Below, one piece after another: positions 27,718 to 35,550 of a stretch of DNA of 64,000 bases. The stretch's first letter is position 1, and each line of letters opens with the position of its first letter. Origin of the DNA: Flagellimonas sp. HMM57 (GTDB lineage: Bacteria; Bacteroidota; Bacteroidia; Flavobacteriales; Flavobacteriaceae); contig NZ_CP090004.1 of assembly GCF_021390175.1 (NCBI RefSeq), forward strand, positions 3,463,001 through 3,527,000, in the 5' to 3' direction. Under the pieces are notes generated by a model that was not told the origin of the DNA, did no database searches, and was given only the letters and a program-made list of their open reading frames with translations. The position numbers and the translations under genes were made by a program.

Positions 27718-28449
27718 TTACTTTTCATCAAACATCGAAATAGTATAGTCAAGCAAATCTGTACCTCCATATTTTCCATGACCTGGAATTACAAATTTAA
27801 CATCTGTGAACATACTTTTCACTTTTTGAACGGTTTTTGGCCATTCTTTAAGGTTGCTTTCTTTTATGTAGCCCTTACCAGCTCCCAATGTTTTTATAAG
27901 GCAACCACCAAAGAGAACTTTCTCTGTTGGAATATAACCGACAATGTTATCCTTGGTATGTCCTTCTCCCAAAAAGAAACTTTTAACGCTTTCGCTACCA
28001 ATCTTTGTCGAGAGTTTACCTTGAAAACTATTTTGGGGGACAACTTCGTTCGACTCTTTTGCAAATTCACACGTTAATTGGCTGGCATATGATGGTATTC
28101 CTATTTCATGAAATACTTTTAAACCGCCCAAACAGTCTTCATGGGAATGTGTGACGATAACAGCTTCTATTTTTGAGTTAAGATGATTTTTTATCCAGTC
28201 AATTAGCTCTTTGGACGCAACATTGGTTACTGGTGTATCATAAACAGCGGTCTCATCAGCATTTTTGAAAATCAGTCCATTACAGCCTACTTTACCATAA
28301 TCTTCTGTTTCTAAATACGATACATGGATAAATGTTTTTTCGGTAAGCTGTAGTATCTTCAAATCCTCCGATTTATAGACCTCTTTCGCGGATTGGGCAT
28401 TGATGCTTTTATATAGAAGTAATAAAATAAATAATAGTTTATGTCTCAT
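27718..28449 (-). CDS. Subclass B1 metallo-beta-lactamase
   Basis: 243 aa with a signal peptide (LLFILLLLYKSINAQ); periplasmic. All six B1 zinc ligands are present: HSHED (His101, His103, Asp105), GEGHTKDNIV (His164), GGCLIK (Cys183, with the B1 lysine at 186), and PGHGKYGG (His224). This set is expected of an enzyme that hydrolyses beta-lactams, including carbapenems, and is typical of species-specific chromosomal enzymes in Flavobacteriaceae. No mobile element or resistance cassette flanks it, so it looks intrinsic. Actual substrate range is not visible. Confidence 0.9.
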   Translation of the reverse strand: MRHKLLFILLLLYKSINAQSAKEVYKSEDLKILQLTEKTFIHVSYLETEDYGKVGCNGLIFKNADETAVYDTPVTNVASKELIDWIKNHLNSKIEAVIVTHSHEDCLGGLKVFHEIGIPSYASQLTCEFAKESNEVVPQNSFQGKLSTKIGSESVKSFFLGEGHTKDNIVGYIPTEKVLFGGCLIKTLGAGKGYIKESNLKEWPKTVQKVKSMFTDVKFVIPGHGKYGGTDLLDYTISMFDEK

Positions 28450-28568
28450 GACTGATTTTATTATGAGATGTTCGAGAATTTGATTGCAGGCGTAATATAA
28501 TGAGATTAATGATAATGCTTTGGTCTAAAACTTATAGATTTAAACAAATTGAAAGGTATGTATTAAAG

Positions 28569-28611
28569 AACCCGCTATACTTTATCTTATTGAAAATAAA
28601 GTCAACGGGTT
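28569..28611. other. Two-part hairpin in intergenic DNA
   Basis: AACCCG pairs with CGGGTT and inside it ACTTTAT pairs with ATAAAGT, separated by a small internal loop. CGGGTTTTGC on the plus side looks terminator-like, but no plus-strand gene ends nearby; the NHL lipoprotein gene ends 116 bases away on the minus strand. Confidence 0.35.
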
Positions 28612-28726
28612 TTGCTAAATAAACTGCTTTGTAGCCAAAAAAAGCCTTTTCTCTTCAGTGTCTGTTCTAAACGCCTTTAGTCTATATGTTATACCTAATA
28701 AGGAACATCTGGACGAATCCTTATTA

Positions 28727-29665
28727 CTAAAGTTGAATCATCCGTAATCCAGGTTCACCAAATTGGGATATGTACAATATTTTTCTTTTTTTATCAGCGG
28801 CTATGCCGTTGGGCTGGGAAAAAGTGGCCTCGTCCAATAGGCCATCGGTTGTAGAATTTTCCCCAGTTCCAGCAAAAATCTCGGAGGTTCCATCAAAAGA
28901 AACTTTATAAATGACATTTTCACTTATGCCGGTTGCATAAATATAGTCATCCAAAACCGTCATGTAGCCTATGGCAAAATTGGTAGTTGTATCAGGTATC
29001 CTTGTAATTACGGAAACTTCTCCTTGTGGGGTTATTTTTAAAATGTCTGCATTAAAAAAGTTTGCAGTGATGATGTTACCATCTTTATCTATATCAATTC
29101 CCACGCATCCGAATAATCTATCATCGGTCACGAATAAGGATATCGTGCCATCTGGAGAGACTTTGTGCATGGTGCTAGCAAAAAAATTGGCCACATAGAT
29201 TTCATCATTGTCATCTATGGCAAGACCAGAAGGCCAGCCTGCTATTTCGCCCAATTCAGAAGAAGTACCATCGGGCGCTATTTTAACCAACACTCCAGAA
29301 ACAGCGTCATTATTGTTCTCATTGTTAAAATAGAAATTACCCTTACTATCCTGAACTCCGCCCATCGGGGCCTCAAAACCACTTGCTTTCACAGATATGG
29401 AACCATTTCGTTTGATTTTGAATACTTTGGTTCCGCTATATTTCTGTATTACGGTATCGAACTTACCAAAATTGGAAGCGAACACAGTTCCATTATCGTT
29501 GACATGAAGCCCATCATTTGCAGGAAAATCCGCTCCGAACAAGGTCTTTACCTTTTTTGACTTTGGACCGCCACCATCAAAATCGTCAATACAAGCTGTG
29601 AATGTAAAAAGCGAGAGGCAGGCGAACACCAGTCCAGATTTAAATAAGAATGTACAAGTTTTCAT
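28727..29665 (-). CDS. NHL/SMP-30-like propeller lipoprotein
   Basis: 312 aa. Lipoprotein signal ending TFTAC (Cys25). The body is a six-bladed propeller of NHL/SMP-30 type with repeats such as GVQDSKGNFYFNNENN, LAIDDNDEIYVANFF, IDIDKDGNIITANFF and GIAADKKRKILYISQFG. Probably anchored in the outer membrane or periplasm; a lactonase-like activity or pure binding role cannot be told apart. The AraC-type regulator ends 80 bases upstream and may control it. Confidence 0.83.
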   Translation of the reverse strand: MKTCTFLFKSGLVFACLSLFTFTACIDDFDGGGPKSKKVKTLFGADFPANDGLHVNDNGTVFASNFGKFDTVIQKYSGTKVFKIKRNGSISVKASGFEAPMGGVQDSKGNFYFNNENNNDAVSGVLVKIAPDGTSSELGEIAGWPSGLAIDDNDEIYVANFFASTMHKVSPDGTISLFVTDDRLFGCVGIDIDKDGNIITANFFNADILKITPQGEVSVITRIPDTTTNFAIGYMTVLDDYIYATGISENVIYKVSFDGTSEIFAGTGENSTTDGLLDEATFSQPNGIAADKKRKILYISQFGEPGLRMIQL

Positions 29666-29745
29666 CTTTAAGGTTTTAATTGTTAAACCTCTAAACTAGT
29701 TGTGTAATGAAAACATATCGACCCAATGGGTACAATGGTACTATT

Positions 29746-30864
29746 TTATGCTACATTATGTTTTTTAATATAATCACTGGGAGTTAGGCCCATTTCATTT
29801 TTGAAGGCCTTGTTAAATGTAGATTTTGAATTGAAACCCACATCCATAGCAAGTGCCAATAGCGTATGGTTTAAATGTTCCCCATTATTGATTTTGAGAA
29901 GAAATTCTTCGATTCTAAAACGATTGATATAATCGTAAAATGAAACTTGATAGGTTTGGTTGAGCAACCAAGAAAGGTTGTTTCTTGAAGTGTTCATTTT
30001 TTCGGCTAGACTTTTAAGCGTTATATCTGGTTGAACAAATGTCTTTTCTTCGGAAATGAAGTAGTGCAGTCGCTTTTGGAGTTTTTGGATTTCATCGGGC
30101 TTTAAGCGTTGTTTTTCAGATTTTTCTTTTGCAGGTACAGGAATCCTGAAGATTTCGGGCTGGCGAAGACTAAAGTAACCCACAATGTAGATGAAAATGG
30201 GAATGGATATCCACATGGTTACGTAGTTGAGGTAGATAAAGGTTGTTCCCAAAAAGTTGGCGCCAATAAAACTAACCGACCATAAGAGTACAAAAATCAA
30301 TAAGGTGAAAAGAAAGAACTTTAGAAATTGGAATACGTTTTGACGATACGATAGTACTTTTTTTTCCTCTTTTGAGTAGTTTCTGATGAGCAAAAAAGTC
30401 CTGATCCAATAGAAAATAAGTGATAGCAATCCAGAAGCTTCAACAACAAAGAACATGATGTTCAACCCACCTGAAAAATAACGATTGTTAAAATCGGATA
30501 ATGGGATACTCAATGTCCAGAAATAATAGCAAAGATGTAATAGGGCAGGAATGTAATGCACCCAATTTAATTTGAATGGGGGGGTACTTCTGTAGACCAA
30601 TCTTTTCACATAGAGATACAATAAGGGGCCAAAAAGAAAAATGGTGGTATCTATCAATATTCCGAATCGCCATATCCAATCTTCAGAAATACGGAATGCC
30701 GTTATCCTGCAAAAAAGCATTAATGATACTATCAACAACAATAAGGATAATATTCTGTTCGCACTAACATTTCTATTGTGGATCAATCGAAGGGAAATGG
30801 ACAGAAATAACCCTTGACTCACTCCCAGAAACAAAATGATATCCACAAAACCAAACGATGCCAT
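29746..30864 (-). CDS. Membrane-embedded AraC-family transcription regulator
   Basis: 372 aa. About seven hydrophobic segments fill residues 1-245 (for example LFLGVSQGLFLSISL, ILSLLLLIVSLMLF, FFLFTLLIFVLLWSVSFIG), followed by a cytoplasmic linker and a C-terminal AraC double helix-turn-helix (ITLKSLAEKMNTSRNNLSWL; ALAMDVGFNSKSTFNKAFK). The topology implies that it senses a signal in or across the inner membrane. It precedes the NHL lipoprotein in the same direction and follows the photolyase operon. Confidence 0.87.
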   Translation of the reverse strand: MASFGFVDIILFLGVSQGLFLSISLRLIHNRNVSANRILSLLLLIVSLMLFCRITAFRISEDWIWRFGILIDTTIFLFGPLLYLYVKRLVYRSTPPFKLNWVHYIPALLHLCYYFWTLSIPLSDFNNRYFSGGLNIMFFVVEASGLLSLIFYWIRTFLLIRNYSKEEKKVLSYRQNVFQFLKFFLFTLLIFVLLWSVSFIGANFLGTTFIYLNYVTMWISIPIFIYIVGYFSLRQPEIFRIPVPAKEKSEKQRLKPDEIQKLQKRLHYFISEEKTFVQPDITLKSLAEKMNTSRNNLSWLLNQTYQVSFYDYINRFRIEEFLLKINNGEHLNHTLLALAMDVGFNSKSTFNKAFKNEMGLTPSDYIKKHNVA

Positions 30865-30917
30865 GTATGGTATTAATTTATCTTAAAAATAGTCCTAATA
30901 TGGAATATAATAGTATG

Positions 30918-30953
30918 TTTGGGTACATTGATACCCAAAACCCAAAACCCAAA
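30918..30953. repeat. Hairpin plus three ACCCAAA heptads
   Basis: TTTGGGTA (30918-30925) and TACCCAAA (30932-30939) form an 8-bp stem with a 6-base loop. The right arm is the first of three tandem ACCCAAA units (30933-30953). It lies just after the photolyase operon. No T-run follows on the minus strand, so it is a poor terminator. Confidence 0.5.
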
Positions 30954-30959
30954 AATATA

Positions 30960-32444
30960 TTAGCTTTCTAGGGACTGTAAATATTCTTCAGCTTTGTTGA
31001 AAAGGCGTTCTTTTTTCTCGGAAACCATTCTATCCAAAGTGCCTACGAGCATACCTAACCTAGGGTTTTGCGTAAAGAAATCTCTGTGCGTGTCCATAAA
31101 GAGCCAGAACAGACCGTCCCATACTTCTTGCCATTCGCCTTTCTTGTAGTTGCTCATCTTCATCAGATAGTTGCTACCACTTATATAAGGTTTTGTCGCC
31201 ATTAAGCCCCCGTCAGAAAACTGGCTCATTCCATAAATGTTGGGCACCATGACCCAATCATAGGCATCAATATATAACTCCATGAACCATTGGTATACTT
31301 CGTCTGGATCAAACTCACAGAGCAACATAAAATTCCCAAGGACCATCAACCGTTCTATGTGGTGGGAGTAGCCTGTTTTTAGCAGTTTTTTTATGGTTTG
31401 GTCTACAGGGTATATTCCTGTTGTACCATCATAGAATGAAGCTGGAATTTTTCTGGTGAACCCCCAAAAATTACAAGTCCGCTCATCGGTACCACGAGCT
31501 TCGTATATGCCCCTGATAAATTCCCGCCACCCTATGATTTGACGTACAAAACCTTCGGTCGAGTTGATGGGGATATTGTTTTTTTCTGCGTAGTCCAAAC
31601 TTGCATCAACTATCTGGGAAGGGGTTAGCAACCCAACATTTAGCATTGGCGTTAGTACACTATGGTTGAGAATGGAATCTTCCGCAACAATAGCATCTTC
31701 ATACGTACCAAATTCCATAAACCGATGTTCAAAAAACTGATTGAGCCAAGCTTTAGCCGCTTCAAAATTCGTTGGATACAATGGATGCTCGGTCAATTCC
31801 CCCAGATGATTTGAAAAATGTTCCCCGACATAAGTCTTGGATTCTTTATAAAATTCATCGGCATCGGGAAATTGAACAGGAGGTGGAGTCTTTTTTGCAG
31901 GATATTTTTTTCGGTTCTCTTTGTCAAAAGTCCACTTACCACCTTGTGGCTTTTTATCAGCGTCTAAAAGGATATTACGTTTTTTTCGTTCATCCGTGTA
32001 AAAGGTCGTTTGATGATATTTCTTTTTATCCTTGCGAAAGAATGAGGCAAGCTCTTCTTTGGAATTCAGGAATAATGGAGATTGAAGCTGCTTGGCCGTG
32101 ATATTGTACTTGTTGCAGGCAGCCTGAATTCTTTTTTCCAACCAATTGTCTGTTGGGTCTATATAATTGATGTGTTCGACCCCTTCGCTTTTTAGCTCTG
32201 GAATAAGTTTTCGAACATTTGAAGCTTCCTGAATGGATTCAATATAATGAACTTCATGATTTTTCGATTTCAAGAATGCTTCGTAAGATTTCATAGAAGC
32301 CCTGTGAAACGCTATTTTCTGTTTGTGGAAGGGATACTGTTTGAAAAAAAGGTACTCTTCGATTAAATATATAGGTGCTGAAATCTCGAACAGGGGAGAT
32401 GATTCAAACAATTGGTGGGGAAAAATCAGATGTACGCTTTTCAT
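30960..32444 (-). CDS. PhrB-like cryptochrome/photolyase lacking the Fe-S loop
   Basis: 494 aa, the size of the FeS-BCP/CryPro (deoxyribodipyrimidine photolyase-related) group. The N-terminal Rossmann antenna domain starts VHLIFPHQLF. The helical FAD domain carries QIIGWREFIRGIY, GYSHHIERLMVLGNF and PNIYGMSQFSDGGLMATKPY. In group members known to hold a [4Fe-4S] cluster, a CxxC...ACPF loop follows the MSDY motif; here MSNY (430-433) is followed by KKGEWQEVWDG with no cysteine and about eight residues shorter. So it is probably a flavoprotein without the cluster. Last gene of the operon, 3 bases after the DUF2256 gene. Confidence 0.87.
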   Translation of the reverse strand: MKSVHLIFPHQLFESSPLFEISAPIYLIEEYLFFKQYPFHKQKIAFHRASMKSYEAFLKSKNHEVHYIESIQEASNVRKLIPELKSEGVEHINYIDPTDNWLEKRIQAACNKYNITAKQLQSPLFLNSKEELASFFRKDKKKYHQTTFYTDERKKRNILLDADKKPQGGKWTFDKENRKKYPAKKTPPPVQFPDADEFYKESKTYVGEHFSNHLGELTEHPLYPTNFEAAKAWLNQFFEHRFMEFGTYEDAIVAEDSILNHSVLTPMLNVGLLTPSQIVDASLDYAEKNNIPINSTEGFVRQIIGWREFIRGIYEARGTDERTCNFWGFTRKIPASFYDGTTGIYPVDQTIKKLLKTGYSHHIERLMVLGNFMLLCEFDPDEVYQWFMELYIDAYDWVMVPNIYGMSQFSDGGLMATKPYISGSNYLMKMSNYKKGEWQEVWDGLFWLFMDTHRDFFTQNPRLGMLVGTLDRMVSEKKERLFNKAEEYLQSLES

Positions 32445-32447
32445 ATT

Positions 32448-32579
32448 TTACTTGTTTCTTCTGCAACGCTCGCTACAATATTTTACCGCTTCCCAGTTTT
32501 TTTCCCATTTCTTACGCCATGAAAAAGGACGTTTACAAACCGTACAGATTTTTTCTGGGAGGTATTGCTTTTTATGCAT
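32448..32579 (-). CDS. DUF2256 four-cysteine mini-protein
   Basis: 43 aa, starting [20 protein letters not shown]. Two CxxC-type pairs (ICTVC and YCSERC) flank a Trp/Lys-rich segment WRKKWEKNW, the DUF2256 pattern and a likely zinc site. The start ATG shares one base with the TAA of the flavin reductase gene, and the photolyase-like gene begins 3 bases after its stop. DUF2256 genes are known to sit beside cryptochrome/photolyase genes in marine bacteria; the role is unknown. Confidence 0.88.
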   Translation of the reverse strand: MHKKQYLPEKICTVCKRPFSWRKKWEKNWEAVKYCSERCRRNK

Positions 32580-33205
32580 TAAAAATCAGGAGTTTCATTA
32601 ACCCTGGCATACGGGTACTTTCCAATTTTTTTTAAGGCATAATAGCTGTTCAATCCAGATATTCCCACACTATTGGAAACTTCTAAGTCAATATCGTCTG
32701 CAACCATCGCATCATCTGGATACACAAGATGCTCGATTTCACCAATGACCATAATGGTTCCGTTCAAAGGAATAGGTATGGCATCTTTAAAGTTCATCCC
32801 CATTTTGAAGGTACTTTCCTTCACGAATGGTGCTTTAAAATCTGCTATAAATTCTTCGGTAAATCCGCAGCGCTCAAACTCTGATGTGCTTTCATCAAAC
32901 TTGGCAGAAGTATAATGGGCATTCTCGGTGAATTTAGGATGAATATGATTAATGGTATAAACTCCATTTTCCTTTATATTTTCATACGTATGCCTTGGCA
33001 CTTCACCAGTGGGTCTAACAATAAACCCCAATAATGCGGGATTACTGCCTAAATGTATGATGGAACTGAAAACAGCAAGATTTGTCCTTCCTTTTTTATC
33101 TATCGTTCCCAGAAGGTTGGCCGGTTTTATGCCGGTTACCGAATTAATAATTTTTAATCGGGTAACTTTGTCCAATTGTTTTATGTCTTCACTAGTATAA
33201 TGCAT
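32579..33205 (-). CDS. Flavin reductase family protein
   Basis: 208 aa, FMN-binding split-barrel of the flavin-reductase (RutF/HpaC-like) type: [64 protein letters not shown]. It would use NAD(P)H to reduce flavin or hold FMN itself. Set between two photolyase-type genes, with an 8-base gap upstream and a 1-base overlap downstream, it may supply reduced flavin for them; this is inference from position. Confidence 0.85.
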   Translation of the reverse strand: MHYTSEDIKQLDKVTRLKIINSVTGIKPANLLGTIDKKGRTNLAVFSSIIHLGSNPALLGFIVRPTGEVPRHTYENIKENGVYTINHIHPKFTENAHYTSAKFDESTSEFERCGFTEEFIADFKAPFVKESTFKMGMNFKDAIPIPLNGTIMVIGEIEHLVYPDDAMVADDIDLEVSNSVGISGLNSYYALKKIGKYPYARVNETPDF

Positions 33206-33213
33206 CTGAAGTT

Positions 33214-34311
33214 TTAGTATTTAAGTTGTTTTTTACATTTTTTCCAAAAACCAAAAAAAGAGGAGTAATATCCTTTAACATCGAACATCCAATCCCTGGG
33301 TTCTTCAATGCCCTTATAGTGTCCGTTCAGCGGATGTTCCTTAAAATAGATGTCTTTTAAATTGTGTGAAGCGATTAGACTTTGAAATTCACCTACATAT
33401 ACTTGGATATTCTCAATGTTTTCTGAGAGTCCTAAAACAAAATCAATCGAGTTTTTAGAAACCGGATACTGCTCAAAATGGGAAGGTTCCAATAGGAGTA
33501 TTCTATTTGCTGGTATGTTCTTTTTCCATACGGGGTCAAGATTATAAAAATTGTAGATGAGTGTAGGTAAGCTTTCATTGACCGAAATGGATACTGGTTC
33601 TGGCAACTCGGTTTTAAGTTGAACTGATGCTGTTCCTTTTAGTGTCTCAGGAATTTCCATACCAGTATTGAACGTTTCGTAGGAAACATCTAAAAATGTG
33701 TTCTTTTGCTGGGTTCGGCAGTATTTATTGATATTCTCTTGGTTGGCGTAGTACTTTTTATTGCTGTTGGCACCTGCTACCCATTGCCAACTCAGGGCAT
33801 TGCTGGCCCAATCCCCATCCAGTAAATGATAATAAAGCCATTGTGCCGGGATTTTCCAGTGACTTTGGGCTACATTACATGCAATGGATGCCACGTACAT
33901 TCGCAAGTGATTGTGCATGTAGCCCGTTTCGTAAAGCTGTTGTATGGAACTGTCTATTGCTGCTATTCCAGTGGTCGCATCCAAAATGTCTTTGGGTATC
34001 GACCAGTTGGCTATCGGACTTTGTACATTTTTTAAATCTGAATTGATTTCTGCGCCTTTGGCAATCCAAACTTGTTGCCAGTAATCGCGCCAAGCCAATT
34101 CCTGAATGAACTTCTCTACCTTATAAAAGCTATGTCCCTGTTCCAGTATTTTGGACATTACAAGTTTTGTAGAAATGACTCCCCTTGAAATGTAAGGCGA
34201 TAAATGACTTACCGCACCATCCACAAAGTTTCTGGAAGAACCATAAGCAACAGGGTCGATGGTGTCAATTCTATTGAGAATCTCATTATAGGAAAAGGGA
34301 AAGGACACCAT
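33214..34311 (-). CDS. Photolyase-family protein with FAD domain first (domain-swapped)
   Basis: 365 aa. The helical FAD-binding domain that is C-terminal in normal photolyases begins at residue 1 here: HLSPYISRGVIS (36-47), FIQELAWRDYW (68-78), TGYMHNHLRMYVAS (129-142), LLDGDWASNALSWQWVAG (163-180). About 45 residues of linker follow, then an alpha/beta stretch (269-345, RILLLEPSHFEQYPVSKNSI) that lines up by eye with the N-terminal domain of the PhrB-like protein in the same operon (IYLIEEYLFFKQYPFHKQKI). So the antenna-like domain seems moved to the C-terminus and shortened. DNA repair or light sensing is likely. The start overlaps the TGA of the DUF2805 gene. Confidence 0.82.
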   Translation of the reverse strand: MVSFPFSYNEILNRIDTIDPVAYGSSRNFVDGAVSHLSPYISRGVISTKLVMSKILEQGHSFYKVEKFIQELAWRDYWQQVWIAKGAEINSDLKNVQSPIANWSIPKDILDATTGIAAIDSSIQQLYETGYMHNHLRMYVASIACNVAQSHWKIPAQWLYYHLLDGDWASNALSWQWVAGANSNKKYYANQENINKYCRTQQKNTFLDVSYETFNTGMEIPETLKGTASVQLKTELPEPVSISVNESLPTLIYNFYNLDPVWKKNIPANRILLLEPSHFEQYPVSKNSIDFVLGLSENIENIQVYVGEFQSLIASHNLKDIYFKEHPLNGHYKGIEEPRDWMFDVKGYYSSFFGFWKKCKKQLKY

Positions 34312-34598
34312 CAGCGTTTACTGATTTTATTGCCAGAAATCGCTTTTTGTCGAGAACATTTAAAACGGTTTATATCAGGATTGCGTTTTTTTAGATGTTT
34401 TTGGCTCACCCCGCTGTTCACCCTTTTTCGCCAACGTTTGAAACTACTTTCCTTAAGGTTATTGCGCATCAATTTTATGACCTCTTTTTCTGGTAAACCA
34501 AATTGGAACAATATGGCTTCGAAAGGCGTGCGGTCTTCCCATGCCATTTCTATGATTCGGTCTAATTCCCTTTCGGTAAAGTTTCTAGAGTTCGTCAT
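34311..34598 (-). CDS. DUF2805 / TIGR03643 family protein
   Basis: 95 aa, basic, soluble. The core ELDRIIEMAWEDRTPFEAI, FQFGLPEKEVIKLMRNN and SSFKRWRKRV is the TIGR03643/DUF2805 signature and reads like a helix-turn-helix (second helix EKEVIKLMR), so nucleic-acid binding is plausible. Its ATG overlaps the DUF2452 gene by 14 bases and its TGA overlaps the next ATG. Family members often lie beside photolyase genes. Confidence 0.87.
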   Translation of the reverse strand: MTNSRNFTERELDRIIEMAWEDRTPFEAILFQFGLPEKEVIKLMRNNLKESSFKRWRKRVNSGVSQKHLKKRNPDINRFKCSRQKAISGNKISKR

Positions 34599-35007
34599 CG
34601 TTGGTTGTTACTTTTTGCCAAATTTGGTCTGCGTTCAAATAGAAACTGCCTAGCGCATCAAAATTACACTGCTCGGGTGCAATAAGTGACAAAAAAGATT
34701 CGCCATTCTCTCGTTGATAGAGATGATAGATTTCACCAACTACAGGCTCAAAACTGAACTTTGCTTCAAAAATGAGTTTGTTGTATTCAAATTCCAGCAG
34801 CATTTTCTCATACGCTGCCTTCAATTCTAAAAACTTGGTCTGGACCTTATGGTTCAATTTATTGATGCTCCTGTTTTTCCAAGCAATACTATCAGTAGCT
34901 TTTATGCTCGGGGCGCTAACGTTGGTGGCATATGGTTTTAATGCGGCATCGTATTTTTCGTTTTCAGTATTGAAAACCACGTTGTCTGGCTTTTTTTCTT
35001 TGGACAT
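34585..35007 (-). CDS. DUF2452 (C1orf50-like) protein
   Basis: 140 aa, no signal or membrane segment. The diagnostic stretch is in the second half: helices KVQTKFLELKAAYEKML followed by PVVGEIYHLYQRENGESFLS and LIAPEQCNF, the DUF2452 pattern shared with the eukaryotic C1orf50 proteins. Function unknown. Second gene of the photolyase operon, 6 bases after the Lacal_2735-type gene. Confidence 0.87.
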   Translation of the reverse strand: MSKEKKPDNVVFNTENEKYDAALKPYATNVSAPSIKATDSIAWKNRSINKLNHKVQTKFLELKAAYEKMLLEFEYNKLIFEAKFSFEPVVGEIYHLYQRENGESFLSLIAPEQCNFDALGSFYLNADQIWQKVTTNDDEL

Positions 35008-35013
35008 ATTAAC

Positions 35014-35181
35014 CTATTGCTTTAAAAGGTCAATTTTTTTCATCACTTCTTCGGCCTCGTAGGTTTTTTGGTCACTCAACTTTCTATTGGATGTTGAAAG
35101 TGCATGTGCCTCTCTCAAAAGCTTTGCATACTCTTCTTGTAATTTCTCTTTTTCTGTTTTCTTTTTAAATAATCCAAACAT
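35014..35181 (-). CDS. Lacal_2735 family small protein
   Basis: 55 aa, MFGLFKKKTEKEKLQEEYAK at the N-terminus then HALSTSNRKLSDQKTYEAEE, strongly charged and predicted to be one or two helices. The pattern matches the Flavobacteriia-specific Lacal_2735 family, function unknown. First gene of the operon that runs to 30960, with 6 bases to DUF2452. Its upstream region shares the palindrome at 35250-35287 with the divergent gene. Confidence 0.85.
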   Translation of the reverse strand: MFGLFKKKTEKEKLQEEYAKLLREAHALSTSNRKLSDQKTYEAEEVMKKIDLLKQ

Positions 35182-35236
35182 ATTCTAAATGATTTCTTGA
35201 TAGATGCATTATTGAAATAACTATTAACATAAATGT

Positions 35237-35287
35237 TTGGTAAAGATATAAAATGTTTAACTATTTTTGATTTATGTTAAACATTTT
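35237..35287. promoter_or_regulatory. Perfect 12+12 palindrome over a divergent promoter
   Basis: AAAATGTTTAAC (35250-35261) and GTTAAACATTTT (35276-35287) are exact inverted copies with 14 bases between. TATTTTTG (35262-35269) lies in the spacer and a TTG (35237-35239) is 22 bases upstream, giving a plus-strand promoter for the gene at 35315 that a bound dimer would cover. The start of the photolyase operon is 69 bases to the left, so the same site may control both directions. Confidence 0.65.
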
Positions 35288-35314
35288 AATTTTTATTAAC
35301 TCAAAAGAATTGGC

Positions 35315-35536
35315 ATGAAATTTACTGCAATGAATTGGTTGGCCCTAACTACCTTGATTTTAGTTACAGTTACGATATTCGCATCTATGAACTTGGCCTT
35401 TAACTGGATTTTTTATCTGACCGTGTTCGGTCAAACAATGTTGGTTATTACGGTTTATAAAGTATTGACCGATGATTATGAAACCGATAAGACCTTTAGG
35501 GATTTTTATGAGGATAAGCCAATGCCAAAGGAGTAA
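35315..35536 (+). CDS. Small membrane protein, two transmembrane segments
   Basis: 73 aa. Two hydrophobic segments (WLALTTLILVTVTIFASM and WIFYLTVFGQTMLVITVY) and a charged cytoplasmic tail TDDYETDKTFRDFYED. No recognised domain. Divergent from the photolyase operon and placed directly behind a promoter covered by a perfect palindrome, so it is probably regulated together with that operon. Confidence 0.75.
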   Translation: MKFTAMNWLALTTLILVTVTIFASMNLAFNWIFYLTVFGQTMLVITVYKVLTDDYETDKTFRDFYEDKPMPKE

Positions 35537-35550
35537 CAATTTACTTGTAA

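Noticed and set aside
27718..28449. Horizontally acquired resistance cassette
   Set aside because: No integrase, insertion sequence or composition break seen around the metallo-beta-lactamase gene.
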